Assembly: GCA_024699005.1 (NCBI GenBank)
Contig: JAILQN010000247.1
Span: 1-31,596 of the forward strand
Direction: 5' to 3'
Length of the DNA: 31,596 nt
Origin: Clostridia bacterium
GTDB lineage: Bacteria > Bacillota_A > Clostridia > Oscillospirales > Acutalibacteraceae
Numbering within the stretch: position 1 is the stretch's first letter; every line of letters begins with the position of its first letter. Shown piece after piece: positions 9,500 through 17,004 of the stretch. The notes under the pieces are model-generated. The model was not told where the DNA came from. It saw only the letters and a program-made list of their open reading frames with translations, and made no database searches. The translations under genes and the position numbers were made by a program.

Positions 9500-10696
9500 C
9501 TATACTTTTCCGACTCCGTCCGCGCTGTGACATACATGGACCGAGAACCTGCCGCGAAGCTCCGGGAAAGCGGCAAGGTATCTTTCCGTGACTTCTCTCT
9601 CTATACTCTCCTCAAAAGCCGGATCGACAAGCGCCATACAGCAGCCCTTAAATCCCGCGCCGGAAAACCTGCCGCCGTATATACCGTCGGTTTCGGTCAT
9701 TATATCATACAGAGTCTTTAATTCCGGACTGCCTGTCTCCCACTTACTGATACTTGACGCTCCGCTCTCAAAGCTGAGTCGCCCGAAAGCATCAATATCC
9801 CCTCTTCGCCATGCCCGGGCTCCTTTCTCGACTCTGTCGAACTCGGTATACCAGTGCTCCGCGCGTTTACGCCAGTTTTCAGGGAGTCTTGATTTGTTCT
9901 CCTCATAAACATCAAAAGGCACCTCGCGCAGATGGGTATCGCCGAATTTACCGTACTCCATACCGGCAAATGCCTTTAAGGCGTAAGCCGCGGACTTTGC
10001 CTCATCCACGCGCATGTTATATTTGCTGCCGGCAAGCGTGCGCTCTATACCGCTGAAGAAGATCATGATCTCCCAAGGTTTCATAACGGGAGATGCCGGA
10101 ATCAGTTCAAAGCTGCCGTCAAGAGTGTCCAGATACAGCAGATGATCCCTTTTGCAGTAAACTTCGCAGGATTGATCCAGTTTTCCTACGGAAACGCCTA
10201 CATAGTCCGTCTCTGCTTTAAGAGCGGCGTTTATCAGTTCATCCGGCTCGGGATCGATGCCGTTAACCGTATATAACGCTTTTAAGAACGCGATTATCAC
10301 CGCAGCGGACGAAGACAATCCGCCTATCGGAAGACTGCCGTTGATCACGCCGCTTAAGCCTGCGTGGAGCGGATGTTTCTCGGCAAATGACAACGTCGCC
10401 CCGCGAAGATAATCCGCCCAGTCATTCTGACGTCTGTCGGGCACCGAGGAGATATGCCACTGCGCCCTCTTGTCAAACTGCAGGGAATTAAGTTCAATAA
10501 CGCCGTTATTCTTTTTGCCGTAGGCGATACCGATCCCCCTGTCAATGGCAAAACCGGTGACCTTACCCAGGTTATGGTCGGAATGCGCGCCTATGGGACA
10601 TACACGGTAAGGACAGAAAGAGACACCGTCGGGCTCTTTCCTGTAAATATGTTCATAGCTTCGGATTTCCGGGCTTTTATCAATATCGTTACTCAT
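9500..10696 (-). CDS. GHMP sugar kinase, galacturonokinase/galactokinase-like
   Basis: A 398-residue GHMP kinase that would phosphorylate C1 of a sugar. Motif 1 reads PYRVCPIGAHSDHNLGKVTGFAIDRG (residues 29-54). The ATP-binding motif 2 is LPIGGLSSSAA (122-132), followed by GVSVGKLDQSCEVY carrying the expected catalytic Asp, and motif 3 is GAGFKGC near residue 350. The PYR.CP.GAH.DH form of motif 1, rather than PGRVNLIGEHTDY of GalK, is what I recall from plant galacturonokinase, so galacturonate is a reasonable candidate substrate (inference). The ATG at 10696 follows the epimerase stop by 2 bases; a start at 10726 would overlap the epimerase and add ten unlikely residues. The ribosome site is weak, consistent with coupling. 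Confidence 0.85.
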   Translation of the reverse strand: MSNDIDKSPEIRSYEHIYRKEPDGVSFCPYRVCPIGAHSDHNLGKVTGFAIDRGIGIAYGKKNNGVIELNSLQFDKRAQWHISSVPDRRQNDWADYLRGATLSFAEKHPLHAGLSGVINGSLPIGGLSSSAAVIIAFLKALYTVNGIDPEPDELINAALKAETDYVGVSVGKLDQSCEVYCKRDHLLYLDTLDGSFELIPASPVMKPWEIMIFFSGIERTLAGSKYNMRVDEAKSAAYALKAFAGMEYGKFGDTHLREVPFDVYEENKSRLPENWRKRAEHWYTEFDRVEKGARAWRRGDIDAFGRLSFESGASSISKWETGSPELKTLYDIMTETDGIYGGRFSGAGFKGCCMALVDPAFEESIEREVTERYLAAFPELRGRFSVHVCHSADGVGKV

Positions 10697-10698
10697 GA

Positions 10699-11778
10699 TC
10701 ACACTCTGTAATAATCCTTGTACCATTCAGCAAATCTGCGAAGCCCGGTTCTCAGCGGAGTAGACGGCCGGAATCCGAAATCTCGTTCGAGAGGAGATGT
10801 GTCCGCAAAAGTGACGGGAACGTCTCCCGGCTGCATAGGCACAAGCTCTTTATGCGCTTCAAAATCATAATCTTCCGGCAGAACACCGGCAATTATCAGT
10901 TCCTGCTGCAGAATATCCACAAAATCAAGAAGATTTTCCGGAGATGAATTTCCGATATTATAGACCGTGTGACGCGGTTCGGGCAATCCGTCTTCGCCGA
11001 TACGCCGTTCCGGCGCATTCTCCATGACTCTGATCACACCTTCGGTAATATCGTCTATATAGGTAAAATCCCGTTCGCAGTTGCCGTAATTGAAGATCCT
11101 GATCGTTTCTCCGCGCAGAAGTTTGTCCGTAAAACCGAAATACGCCATGTCCGGTCTTCCGGCCGGACCGTAAACGGTGAAAAACCTAAGTCCCGTAGCC
11201 GCGATATCGTATAGTTTTGAATATGCATGAGCGAACAGTTCGTTGGATTTTTTTGTGGCTGCGTATAATGACACCGGATTATCGACCCTATCATCTGTGG
11301 AAAACGGCACTTTGCTGCTTGCCCCGTAAACAGACGAGGACGAAGCGTAAACAAGATGCAGGACTCCCGGATAATGCTCGCTTGAATGTCTGCATGCCTC
11401 AAGTATATTATAAAAACCTATGATGTTGGAACTGATATAGGCGTCCGGGTTATCTATAGAATATCTCACCCCTGCCTGAGCGGCGAGATTTACAACGATA
11501 TCCGGTTTATATCGCAGGAATACCTCTTTTACAAAATCGGGATCGGAAATATCTCCCCCGGTAAAGGACCAATCCGCATCGATACTCTCTGCGATTTTCC
11601 GGATTTGTCTGAGACGGTATTCTTTAAGGCCGACATCGTAATACCCGTTCATATTATCGATGCCGATCAGTTTTACCGTATGATTCCGATCCAACAGTTT
11701 TATACACAGGGCTGCGCCGATAAAACCGGCGGATCCGGTTACAAGTATCGTTTTGTTGCTTAAATCAATATATTCCAT
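10699..11778 (-). CDS. NAD-dependent epimerase, UDP-glucuronate 4-epimerase type
   Basis: A 359-residue extended short-chain dehydrogenase. It has the NAD-binding TGSAGFIGA (residues 14-22), an SSSSVYG segment (146-152) and the catalytic Y172xxxK176. The stretch YGPAGRPDMAYFGFTDKLL followed by IFNYGNCERDFTYIDDI is the typical form in the CapI/UDP-glucuronate 4-epimerase branch, rather than GalE (UDP-glucose). The predicted reaction is UDP-glucuronate to UDP-galacturonate and back. It is the first gene of a five-gene tightly packed set, followed after 2 bases by the galacturonokinase-like gene. No convincing promoter or Shine-Dalgarno was found in the 94 bases upstream, which contain the LCP gene's terminator. 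It may be transcribed by read-through or from a weak promoter. Confidence 0.88.
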   Translation of the reverse strand: MEYIDLSNKTILVTGSAGFIGAALCIKLLDRNHTVKLIGIDNMNGYYDVGLKEYRLRQIRKIAESIDADWSFTGGDISDPDFVKEVFLRYKPDIVVNLAAQAGVRYSIDNPDAYISSNIIGFYNILEACRHSSEHYPGVLHLVYASSSSVYGASSKVPFSTDDRVDNPVSLYAATKKSNELFAHAYSKLYDIAATGLRFFTVYGPAGRPDMAYFGFTDKLLRGETIRIFNYGNCERDFTYIDDITEGVIRVMENAPERRIGEDGLPEPRHTVYNIGNSSPENLLDFVDILQQELIIAGVLPEDYDFEAHKELVPMQPGDVPVTFADTSPLERDFGFRPSTPLRTGLRRFAEWYKDYYRV

Positions 11779-11825
11779 AATCGATCAGGATGTATCATCA
11801 GTCCGCAGTGAAACGAAGCCGCAGA

Positions 11826-11858
11826 TTAAAAAACTTGCCGCATGATATCGCGGCAAGT
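11826..11858 (-). terminator. Rho-independent terminator after the LCP gene
   Basis: Reading the minus strand, ACTTGCCGC (11850-11858) and GCGGCAAGT (11833-11841) form a perfect 9-bp stem around an 8-base loop, followed by a run of T (11828-11833). It starts 14 bases after the LCP stop and separates that gene from the uronate cassette. Confidence 0.92.
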
Positions 11859-11872
11859 CTGTCATTGACGAA

Positions 11873-12874
11873 TCAGTCTTTAACAGCTGTAAAATAGACA
11901 TCCGCAATAATCTGCTTCAGATCATCTTTATCAACGGTAAATTCCATGTACTTTTCACCGACTTTGGCTTCCCCCTTCGGAGTAAAGATACCGGTGAAAG
12001 TATAGTCCTGCGCCTTGTCGTACAGCCGCTGAAGCTGATTGACTGTGCAGTCGGTCACGATGTCATTCGTCAGAGTCTTGTAAGCTTTGGAAATAAAGTC
12101 ATTATCGACTTTCACCTTACCGCTGAGTTTTTCCTGAAACGCGGCAATATATTGACGCTGCCTTTCCATACGTGCGGTATTTGTCGGTTCGCTCATTGAC
12201 TTGCGCGCGCGTATATATGTAAGAGCCTGTTTGCCTTTGAGAGTAACAACAGAGCCTTCAGTCATTTCAGGGTAAAAAGCCGAAAAATCATCAAGACAGG
12301 TAACCGTCACACCGCCGACCATATCGTTGATCACAGGTACCGCATCCATGGTAAATGATGCGTAATGCTTTATTTCCATATTCATTAACAGCTTGGAAAC
12401 GGTTTTAACGACGTTCATGCAGCTGTCATCGCTGCCCTGACCGTACGTATGTGCCATTGCAAGCTGCCCGAAAACCGGATTTATCTCCTGCCCCTCTTCA
12501 TCCGTGGCATAAATATTGGTCATCGTGTCCCTGTTGAGCTGGATTGCCGAATAAGTTTCATTTTCATTATCGATCACGATTAGCATATTAAAATCGGCAA
12601 GCCGGTTATTGCGGTTATTCTCTTCAACGACCTGATCATCCGTCTTATCGATACCGATCAGCAGTATGGAATCAAGATGCTCTTTTGGGATATACCATTC
12701 ATTGTTTATTGCTATTCTGCCGTCTTCATTTGATGTGGGATCCTCCGGGTTTCCGGCGTTAAGATTATCTGCCCAACGCGAAAGGAACACATATGCTGCG
12801 GCTAAAAGACATGCGACAGCAATCAATATAACGATATAAACAACGGTTTTCTTCTTCAGTGCAACAACTTTCAT
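11873..12874 (-). CDS. LytR-CpsA-Psr (LCP) family glycopolymer transferase
   Basis: A 333-residue protein with one N-terminal membrane anchor (about residues 10-31) and an extracellular LCP domain (about 65-250). LCP enzymes transfer undecaprenyl-linked glycopolymers such as capsule or teichoic acid to peptidoglycan. Family signatures are ILLIGID, the phosphate-binding SAIQLNRDT, VGGVTV and the block ALTYIRARKSMSEP...ARMERQRQYI with its conserved Arg residues. Length fits. An AAAGGA ribosome site lies 8 bases before the ATG. It follows the sortase/repeat-protein operon on the same strand after 138 bases containing a hairpin, and is closed by its own terminator. It is likely the ligase partner for the polymer controlled by the upstream Wzz/BY-kinase genes. 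Confidence 0.94.
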   Translation of the reverse strand: MKVVALKKKTVVYIVILIAVACLLAAAYVFLSRWADNLNAGNPEDPTSNEDGRIAINNEWYIPKEHLDSILLIGIDKTDDQVVEENNRNNRLADFNMLIVIDNENETYSAIQLNRDTMTNIYATDEEGQEINPVFGQLAMAHTYGQGSDDSCMNVVKTVSKLLMNMEIKHYASFTMDAVPVINDMVGGVTVTCLDDFSAFYPEMTEGSVVTLKGKQALTYIRARKSMSEPTNTARMERQRQYIAAFQEKLSGKVKVDNDFISKAYKTLTNDIVTDCTVNQLQRLYDKAQDYTFTGIFTPKGEAKVGEKYMEFTVDKDDLKQIIADVYFTAVKD

Positions 12875-12955
12875 TGCCGGGATCCTTTCGATTTTCAGAC
12901 ATAAGAGGTTTGCGATGTTCGCTCCTGTTTAATCAAAATACATTATTGTACAGAA

Positions 12956-12994
12956 ACTCAACCACGGTTATCGCAGCATACCGTGATTGAGTAT
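12956..12994 (-). terminator. Stem-loop between the repeat-protein and LCP genes
   Basis: ACTCAACCACGGT and ACCGTGATTGAGT form a 13-position stem with one mismatch around an 11-base loop, about 20 bases after the repeat-protein stop. The following T-run on the minus strand is short (TTTCTGT), so this is a weak or attenuating terminator, or an mRNA-stabilising hairpin. Partial read-through into the LCP gene is possible. Confidence 0.5.
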
Positions 12995-13012
12995 CTTACT
13001 TAATTTAACAGA

Positions 13013-13774
13013 TCAGGCAGACTTTTTCCCGACATACAGAGCCGCACAGGCAAGAGAAAGCGTACCGACAGCAATTATAACGGCAGCTTCTTTTGTCATA
13101 TCGCCCGTCTTCGGAGAGGCTACACCCTTTGCGCAGGGAAGCTTCTTACCGAAGCAGCCGAAACCGAAATCGGCATCCGCAGCTCCGTCTAGATCTTCCA
13201 TAGCGCCGCCGGGAAGGAAGTCGATGCTCGCTACATAGTAGAAATCATCGCCCGTCTTCGGGGAGGCTACGCCCTTCGCGCAGGGAAGCTTCTTACCGAA
13301 GCAGCCGAAACCGAAACCGGCATCCGCAGCTCCGTCAAGATCTTCCATAGCGCCGCCGGGAAGGAAGTCGATGCTCGCTACATAATAGAAATCATCGTGC
13401 GTCTTCGGAGAGGCTACGCCCTTCGCGCAGGGAAGCTTCTTACCGAAGCAGCCGAAACCGAAACCGGCATCCGCAGCTCCGTCAAGATCTTCCATAGCGC
13501 CGCCGGGAAGGAAGTCGATGCTCGCTACATAGTAGAAATCATCGCCCGTCTTCGGGGAGGCTACGCCCTTCGCGCAGGGAAGCTTGCCGAAGCGACCGAA
13601 ACCGGCAAGACCGGCATCGTCGGCTCCGTCGAGATCTTCCATAGCACCGCCGGGAAGAAAGTCGATGCTGGCGACAAAGTACTGACCGACAAAAGACTCA
13701 TCGGCGAGTACACTGAAGCACAGGATTACCATCATTATCGCGCAGAGCGCGACCGTCAAAATCTTTTTGACCAT
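13013..13774 (-). CDS. Secreted tandem-repeat protein with four SPKT(G/H) motifs and a sortase-type C-terminal anchor
   Basis: A 253-residue protein that I do not recognise. Residues 1-24 are a signal peptide ending SVLA. Residues 33-228 are four consecutive 49-residue units, each beginning (F/Y)VASIDFLPGG and continuing with an acidic AMEDLDGA segment. A Gly/Phe-rich stretch follows, then in units 2-4 a CFGKKLPC cysteine pair, and the unit ends ASPKTGDDFY. Unit 1 lacks the first Cys; unit 2 reads SPKTH. The last SPKTG (220-224) is followed by a hydrophobic segment (about 230-248) and the tail GKKSA, the layout of a cell-wall sorting signal. SPKTG is a known type of class B sortase motif in Clostridioides difficile. 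The gene has a strong GGAGGAA site and lies 59 bases after a class B sortase gene. The most likely role is a sortase-anchored surface protein; cleavage at the internal motifs is speculative. Confidence 0.88.
   Translation of the reverse strand: MVKKILTVALCAIMMVILCFSVLADESFVGQYFVASIDFLPGGAMEDLDGADDAGLAGFGRFGKLPCAKGVASPKTGDDFYYVASIDFLPGGAMEDLDGAADAGFGFGCFGKKLPCAKGVASPKTHDDFYYVASIDFLPGGAMEDLDGAADAGFGFGCFGKKLPCAKGVASPKTGDDFYYVASIDFLPGGAMEDLDGAADADFGFGCFGKKLPCAKGVASPKTGDMTKEAAVIIAVGTLSLACAALYVGKKSA
13091..13678 (-). repeat. Four tandem 147-bp direct repeats within the surface-protein gene
   Basis: In coding order the units are 13678-13532, 13531-13385, 13384-13238 and 13237-13091. Units 2 and 3 differ at only about four bases and unit 4 is also close. 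Unit 1 is the most diverged but keeps the 147-bp length through compensating changes. The array is in frame, so unit gain or loss by recombination would keep the protein open. Near-identity at the DNA level, including silent positions, points to recent duplication or gene conversion. Confidence 0.93.
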
Positions 13775-13833
13775 CTGAATTCCTCCGGAAAAAGAGATTC
13801 GATATTTTTATTCCTTAGAAAGAATAAACTGAG

Positions 13834-14586
13834 TTAAATAAGTTTCGCGCAAACAAGATAACGACCGTCACTGCTGCCCGACAGGCAGGTTGAGAGGATC
13901 AGGATCTTGTCTGTCGTCTGAAGAGATACCTTACCGAACACTGACTGCATTTCGTTGATCTGGGATATCTCATAAAAGAAACGGCCGAAAATCTCGGGAT
14001 CGCTGAAATCGTAATTGTAAAGAATATGTCTGTTATCGTACGGTACGCACGCAAACACCTGATAAGTAAGCTCCCTGTCGGGAAGATAGACTTTTACAGT
14101 CTGATATTTCGCAAGCCCTTCGTCGCTCGAGTACATTTCCTGCAGAGGACCGAACATTGTCTCATTCTGCATATCGTGGCCGTAAATGATCGTCACAGGA
14201 TCATTATAGTCTTTGTGGTTATAATCGACTTCGGTGAATAAAACTCCGCCGACAGAATAGTTGCCGTTGATATCGCGCCTGAGATAATACTCATTCTCTG
14301 TAGGATGCTGGAAAACCGGAAAACTGATTTCGGAACCGGGGATCTCAAGCCAGGAATAAATATCATCGTTCTGTTTCTGCCAGGCTTCAAAATCGATCGG
14401 GCATACGTATGCTCCGCTCTCTTCGGTCTGTTCCTGACTAACGTTTGCAGCAACGCGGGTGGTGGTCTTTACCGCACCGCCCTCCGAATCCGGTTCACCG
14501 GCTTCTCCGCCGCCGGAACAAGCGGTGAGAAGCAGCATTATAAATGCTAGCGCCAGGCAAAATGCCGTTAGTAATTTATGTTTCAT
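13834..14586 (-). CDS. srtB: Class B sortase with lipoprotein-type N-terminus
   Basis: A 250-residue transpeptidase of the SrtB class, acting outside the membrane to cleave a sorting motif between Thr and Gly and join the protein to the wall. The catalytic triad is visible: His137 in IYGHDM, Cys234 in ILSTC and Arg242 in SDGRYL. The region ISFPVFQHPTENEYYLRRDING is typical of class B. Residues 1-22 are hydrophobic and end in the lipobox LTAC (20-23), so the enzyme is predicted to be a lipoprotein tethered through Cys23 rather than a simple transmembrane protein. A Gly/Glu/Ser/Thr-rich linker (24-57) follows. Its start overlaps the phosphatase stop by 11 bases, and the repeat protein with SPKTG motifs follows directly. 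Confidence 0.93.
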   Translation of the reverse strand: MKHKLLTAFCLALAFIMLLLTACSGGGEAGEPDSEGGAVKTTTRVAANVSQEQTEESGAYVCPIDFEAWQKQNDDIYSWLEIPGSEISFPVFQHPTENEYYLRRDINGNYSVGGVLFTEVDYNHKDYNDPVTIIYGHDMQNETMFGPLQEMYSSDEGLAKYQTVKVYLPDRELTYQVFACVPYDNRHILYNYDFSDPEIFGRFFYEISQINEMQSVFGKVSLQTTDKILILSTCLSGSSDGRYLVCAKLI

Positions 14587-15271
14587 TTAGCAATCGATCC
14601 TCGATGTATTCCATCCTGCGGATGGCGTCATTACCGAGCTTTTTCCGTATAAACTCCATGCAGGGACCGAAATTCGGCTTTCTCGACTGCATGTTGTGGC
14701 TGTCGGTACCCAAAACGTGGATCCTGCCGGCCTCAAGCATTCTGATTGCCTGTCTCCGGGTGTGCTTATCGGTAAAGAACTCGCAGCTGACCTGCATAAC
14801 GATATCGTTGTCAAGGAAATAATCCCAGATGTCACGCTCGTTCAGATCGATATACCGTTCGATATGCGCGAGCATCACAGTGATACCGCCGTTGTGATTG
14901 AGGTCCACGACACTGTTGACTACCCGTCTGGGCCATTTTGAGGCAGGCATCTCCAGAAGAAGGATCTTCGTACCTGAAATACGCAGCCGAGGAATATCCG
15001 GATTCTTTTCGATTCCGTCAAAATAGTGGACTTCCGCACCGAGTCTTATCGGAGGGATGGAAGCGTCCAGAGCGGGACGAAGAGCTTCCCACGATGTCTG
15101 CCTGCGTTTCAGGAACTCGACCGGCGAATTCTGATCTGCGTAAAAGTGCGAGGTAGAGGCGATGCCCGTCACGCCCTGACGGGCAAGCTCCCGGATCATC
15201 TGAAGACTCATCTCTACGCTCTTGCTTCCGTCATCAATGGCCGGAAGTATGTGAGTATGAAAATCAAACAT
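14576..15271 (-). CDS. PHP-family protein-tyrosine phosphatase (CpsB/Wzb type)
   Basis: A 231-residue metal-dependent phosphatase of the polymerase-and-histidinol-phosphatase fold. In Gram-positive capsule loci this family removes phosphate from the tyrosine cluster of the BY-kinase. Metal-binding motifs are MFDFHTHILPAIDDGS at the N-terminus, STSHF, the Glu of LGAEVHYF, LAHIERY and the C-terminal GTDSHNM, the complete set for the family. Length matches CpsB/YwqE. It starts 8 bases after the BY-kinase stop and overlaps the sortase start by 11 bases, so kinase, phosphatase and sortase are one transcription unit. This kinase-phosphatase pairing is the normal one for capsule regulation. Confidence 0.94.
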   Translation of the reverse strand: MFDFHTHILPAIDDGSKSVEMSLQMIRELARQGVTGIASTSHFYADQNSPVEFLKRRQTSWEALRPALDASIPPIRLGAEVHYFDGIEKNPDIPRLRISGTKILLLEMPASKWPRRVVNSVVDLNHNGGITVMLAHIERYIDLNERDIWDYFLDNDIVMQVSCEFFTDKHTRRQAIRMLEAGRIHVLGTDSHNMQSRKPNFGPCMEFIRKKLGNDAIRRMEYIEDRLLNET

Positions 15272-15279
15272 ACCCGTTT

Positions 15280-16092
15280 TCAGTCGCCCTTTGCAGCGTT
15301 GTTCGCGCTTTCGCCGTAACCCTTTGTATAATAATCCTTCTTATAGTAACGGCCTTTTGATCTGTAGTACTTTCCGTAGTGTCCGCCCTCACCGTAAGCA
15401 TCGTTGACCACAAAGCCAAGCACTTTGACGTTAAGGAACGAGAGCTGACGCATGGCTTCTGCAAGAGCATAACGGTCGCAATAGTCCTGACGGACAACGA
15501 CGACCATGCCGGTCAGAAGCTTGGATACTGCCAAAGAGTCGCTGACCGCGTTGACGGGCGGCAGATCGATAACGATGTAATCAAAGCTCTTTGAAAGGGA
15601 GGTAACAAGCATCTCCATCCTGCGGGATGATATCAGCTCGGACGGGTTGGGCGGGATCTCGCCGGCGGGAAGGATATAAAGATGTGTGCCGATCGGCGTT
15701 TTCATAAGCACGTCATTGATGTTGCTCAGCCCCGCAAGCACGTTCGACAGACCTGCTGTCTGATTGAGCTCGAACAGATTCGCCATAACGGGGATACGCA
15801 TATCCGCCTCGATAAGCAGTACGTTTTTGTTTGACTCGGAAAGAGTATACGCAAAATTTACCGACGTAGTGGACTTGCCTTCGCCTCTTAATGAGCTGGT
15901 CACGCCGATGACCTTGCACTGAGCCTCATCGGACATACTGAACATCACGTTTGTTCGGAGAAGCTTGTAGGCTTCCGCCGCACCGAAGGAGAGGCTCGGC
16001 CCGATCGCCTGACGGCGTTCCTTGAAACTATGGCGGGCACGTCTTGAGCCGCCGCGGGCATCGCTTATATAAGCTTTTTCTTTCTTTGCCAT
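15280..16092 (-). CDS. Bacterial tyrosine kinase (BY-kinase), CpsD/CapB type
   Basis: A 270-residue cytoplasmic ATPase that autophosphorylates on a C-terminal tyrosine cluster and works with the neighbouring Wzz-like adaptor to control polysaccharide polymerisation. Walker A is SSLRGEGKST (66-75), Walker A' LIEADMR (93-99) and Walker B VIDLPP (174-179). The C-terminal tail (about 239-259) holds eight tyrosines interspersed with Gly, Lys and Arg. The N-terminal 30 residues are basic. It starts 2 bases after the Wzz stop, so kinase and membrane activator are separate polypeptides as in Firmicutes, not fused as in Proteobacterial Wzc. Confidence 0.95.
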   Translation of the reverse strand: MAKKEKAYISDARGGSRRARHSFKERRQAIGPSLSFGAAEAYKLLRTNVMFSMSDEAQCKVIGVTSSLRGEGKSTTSVNFAYTLSESNKNVLLIEADMRIPVMANLFELNQTAGLSNVLAGLSNINDVLMKTPIGTHLYILPAGEIPPNPSELISSRRMEMLVTSLSKSFDYIVIDLPPVNAVSDSLAVSKLLTGMVVVVRQDYCDRYALAEAMRQLSFLNVKVLGFVVNDAYGEGGHYGKYYRSKGRYYKKDYYTKGYGESANNAAKGD

Positions 16093-16094
16093 TG

Positions 16095-16865
16095 TCAGCC
16101 GTCCTCCTTCCCGGATTTATCGGTGTCTCCGTAAGCAGAGTACTTGCTGTAATACCCAGTCTTCTTGGTATTGAAGAGATCGGGAATAACAGCCAGAACA
16201 GGCAGATTGTATGTCTGAATAAGATAATCCTCGGAACGGATTTGGGTATCGGTAAGCTCACGGACGACTATAATGCCGCATACCGCCAACATACCGAGCA
16301 GCAATCCGATGGCGGTATAACGCAAAGTGCTGGGAGATGCCTTGGATGCCGGAACGACAGCCTTATCCACTACACGCACGGAACTGTTCTCGACTACCTC
16401 TCCGATTTTAATCGGCAGGACCTTCGCAATGACATTTGCGATACTCGCTGCCTCCTCCTTATTTTTACTCGTGACGGAAACGCTGAAGATCTCCGTATTG
16501 TTGACGGCGGATGCTGTGATCATATCGCGCATCTCGTTGTAGGAATAATCAACTCCGGATTTTTTCTTCACTTCCTCGAGCGTGGATCTTGACTGCAAAA
16601 TAACTATATAGGTATCAACAAGTTTCTGAGCCGCCGTGAGCTCGCCGGTGCTGATAGAAAACGAAGTTCCGCCGACGGATAAGGAGTTATTGACGTAAAG
16701 CAGGACCTGTGCTTTGTATTTGGGAGTGATTACAAATTCTGCGATCGAAAAGCCCGCACCGGCGCCTATTATCGCGGCAAGGACGACTATCCACGCCCTG
16801 TGCCATATTGCCGCTAAAATCTGCAATATATCGATTTCGTAAAATTTGCTGTTTTGTTCTTCCAT
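16095..16865 (-). CDS. Wzz/CapA-type chain-length determinant and kinase activator
   Basis: A 256-residue inner-membrane protein with two transmembrane segments, one near the N-terminus (IVVLAAIIGAGAGFSIAEFVI) and one near the C-terminus (YTAIGLLLGMLAVCGIIVV). The extracytoplasmic region between them has the proline-containing VPASKASPSTLRY element just before the second segment. This is the Wzz/CapA (CpsC) layout: it sets polymer length and activates the BY-kinase through its cytoplasmic tail. I chose the ATG at 16865, preceded by CGGAGT, because it starts a typical short cytoplasmic N-terminus. An upstream frame to 16913 would add 16 residues. It is the first gene behind a consensus promoter. 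Confidence 0.93.
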   Translation of the reverse strand: MEEQNSKFYEIDILQILAAIWHRAWIVVLAAIIGAGAGFSIAEFVITPKYKAQVLLYVNNSLSVGGTSFSISTGELTAAQKLVDTYIVILQSRSTLEEVKKKSGVDYSYNEMRDMITASAVNNTEIFSVSVTSKNKEEAASIANVIAKVLPIKIGEVVENSSVRVVDKAVVPASKASPSTLRYTAIGLLLGMLAVCGIIVVRELTDTQIRSEDYLIQTYNLPVLAVIPDLFNTKKTGYYSKYSAYGDTDKSGKEDG

Positions 16866-16947
16866 TTGATACTCCGGTTTCGACTTGTACCATAAAAGGG
16901 CACACAGAATCATGAAGGCACACTAAGCCCCCACAAAATCGTGCTTA

Positions 16948-16976
16948 ATTATAGCTTGAAAAAGTCTTTTTGTCAA
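16948..16976 (-). promoter_or_regulatory. Consensus promoter of the wzz-kinase-phosphatase-sortase operon
   Basis: On the minus strand a perfect TTGACA (16971-16976) and a perfect TATAAT (16948-16953) are separated by exactly 17 bases. Transcription should start near 16941, about 75 bases before the wzz-like ATG. The leader contains a GTGGGGG stretch but no clear riboswitch or attenuator. Confidence 0.9.
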
Positions 16977-17004
16977 TAGCTTTAGTAAAATTGGAAAAAT
17001 AATT

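Noticed and set aside
9500..10696. Simple assignment as galactokinase galK
   Set aside because: Motif 1 departs from the GalK form and the neighbours are a UDP-glucuronate 4-epimerase type enzyme and a nucleotidyltransferase, not galT or galE of the Leloir pathway; galM is far away in another operon.
11779..11825. Promoter for the uronate cassette
   Set aside because: No -35/-10 pair with acceptable spacing could be defended after the LCP terminator, so none is listed.
13091..13678. Regular repeats as a CRISPR array
   Set aside because: The period is 147 bp with no conserved-repeat/unique-spacer alternation, and the whole array is an open reading frame with signal peptide and anchor. No cas gene is near.
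16865..16947. Leader of the wzz operon as a riboswitch
   Set aside because: About 75 bases with a GTGGGGG stretch but no recognisable aptamer core or terminator/antiterminator pair.
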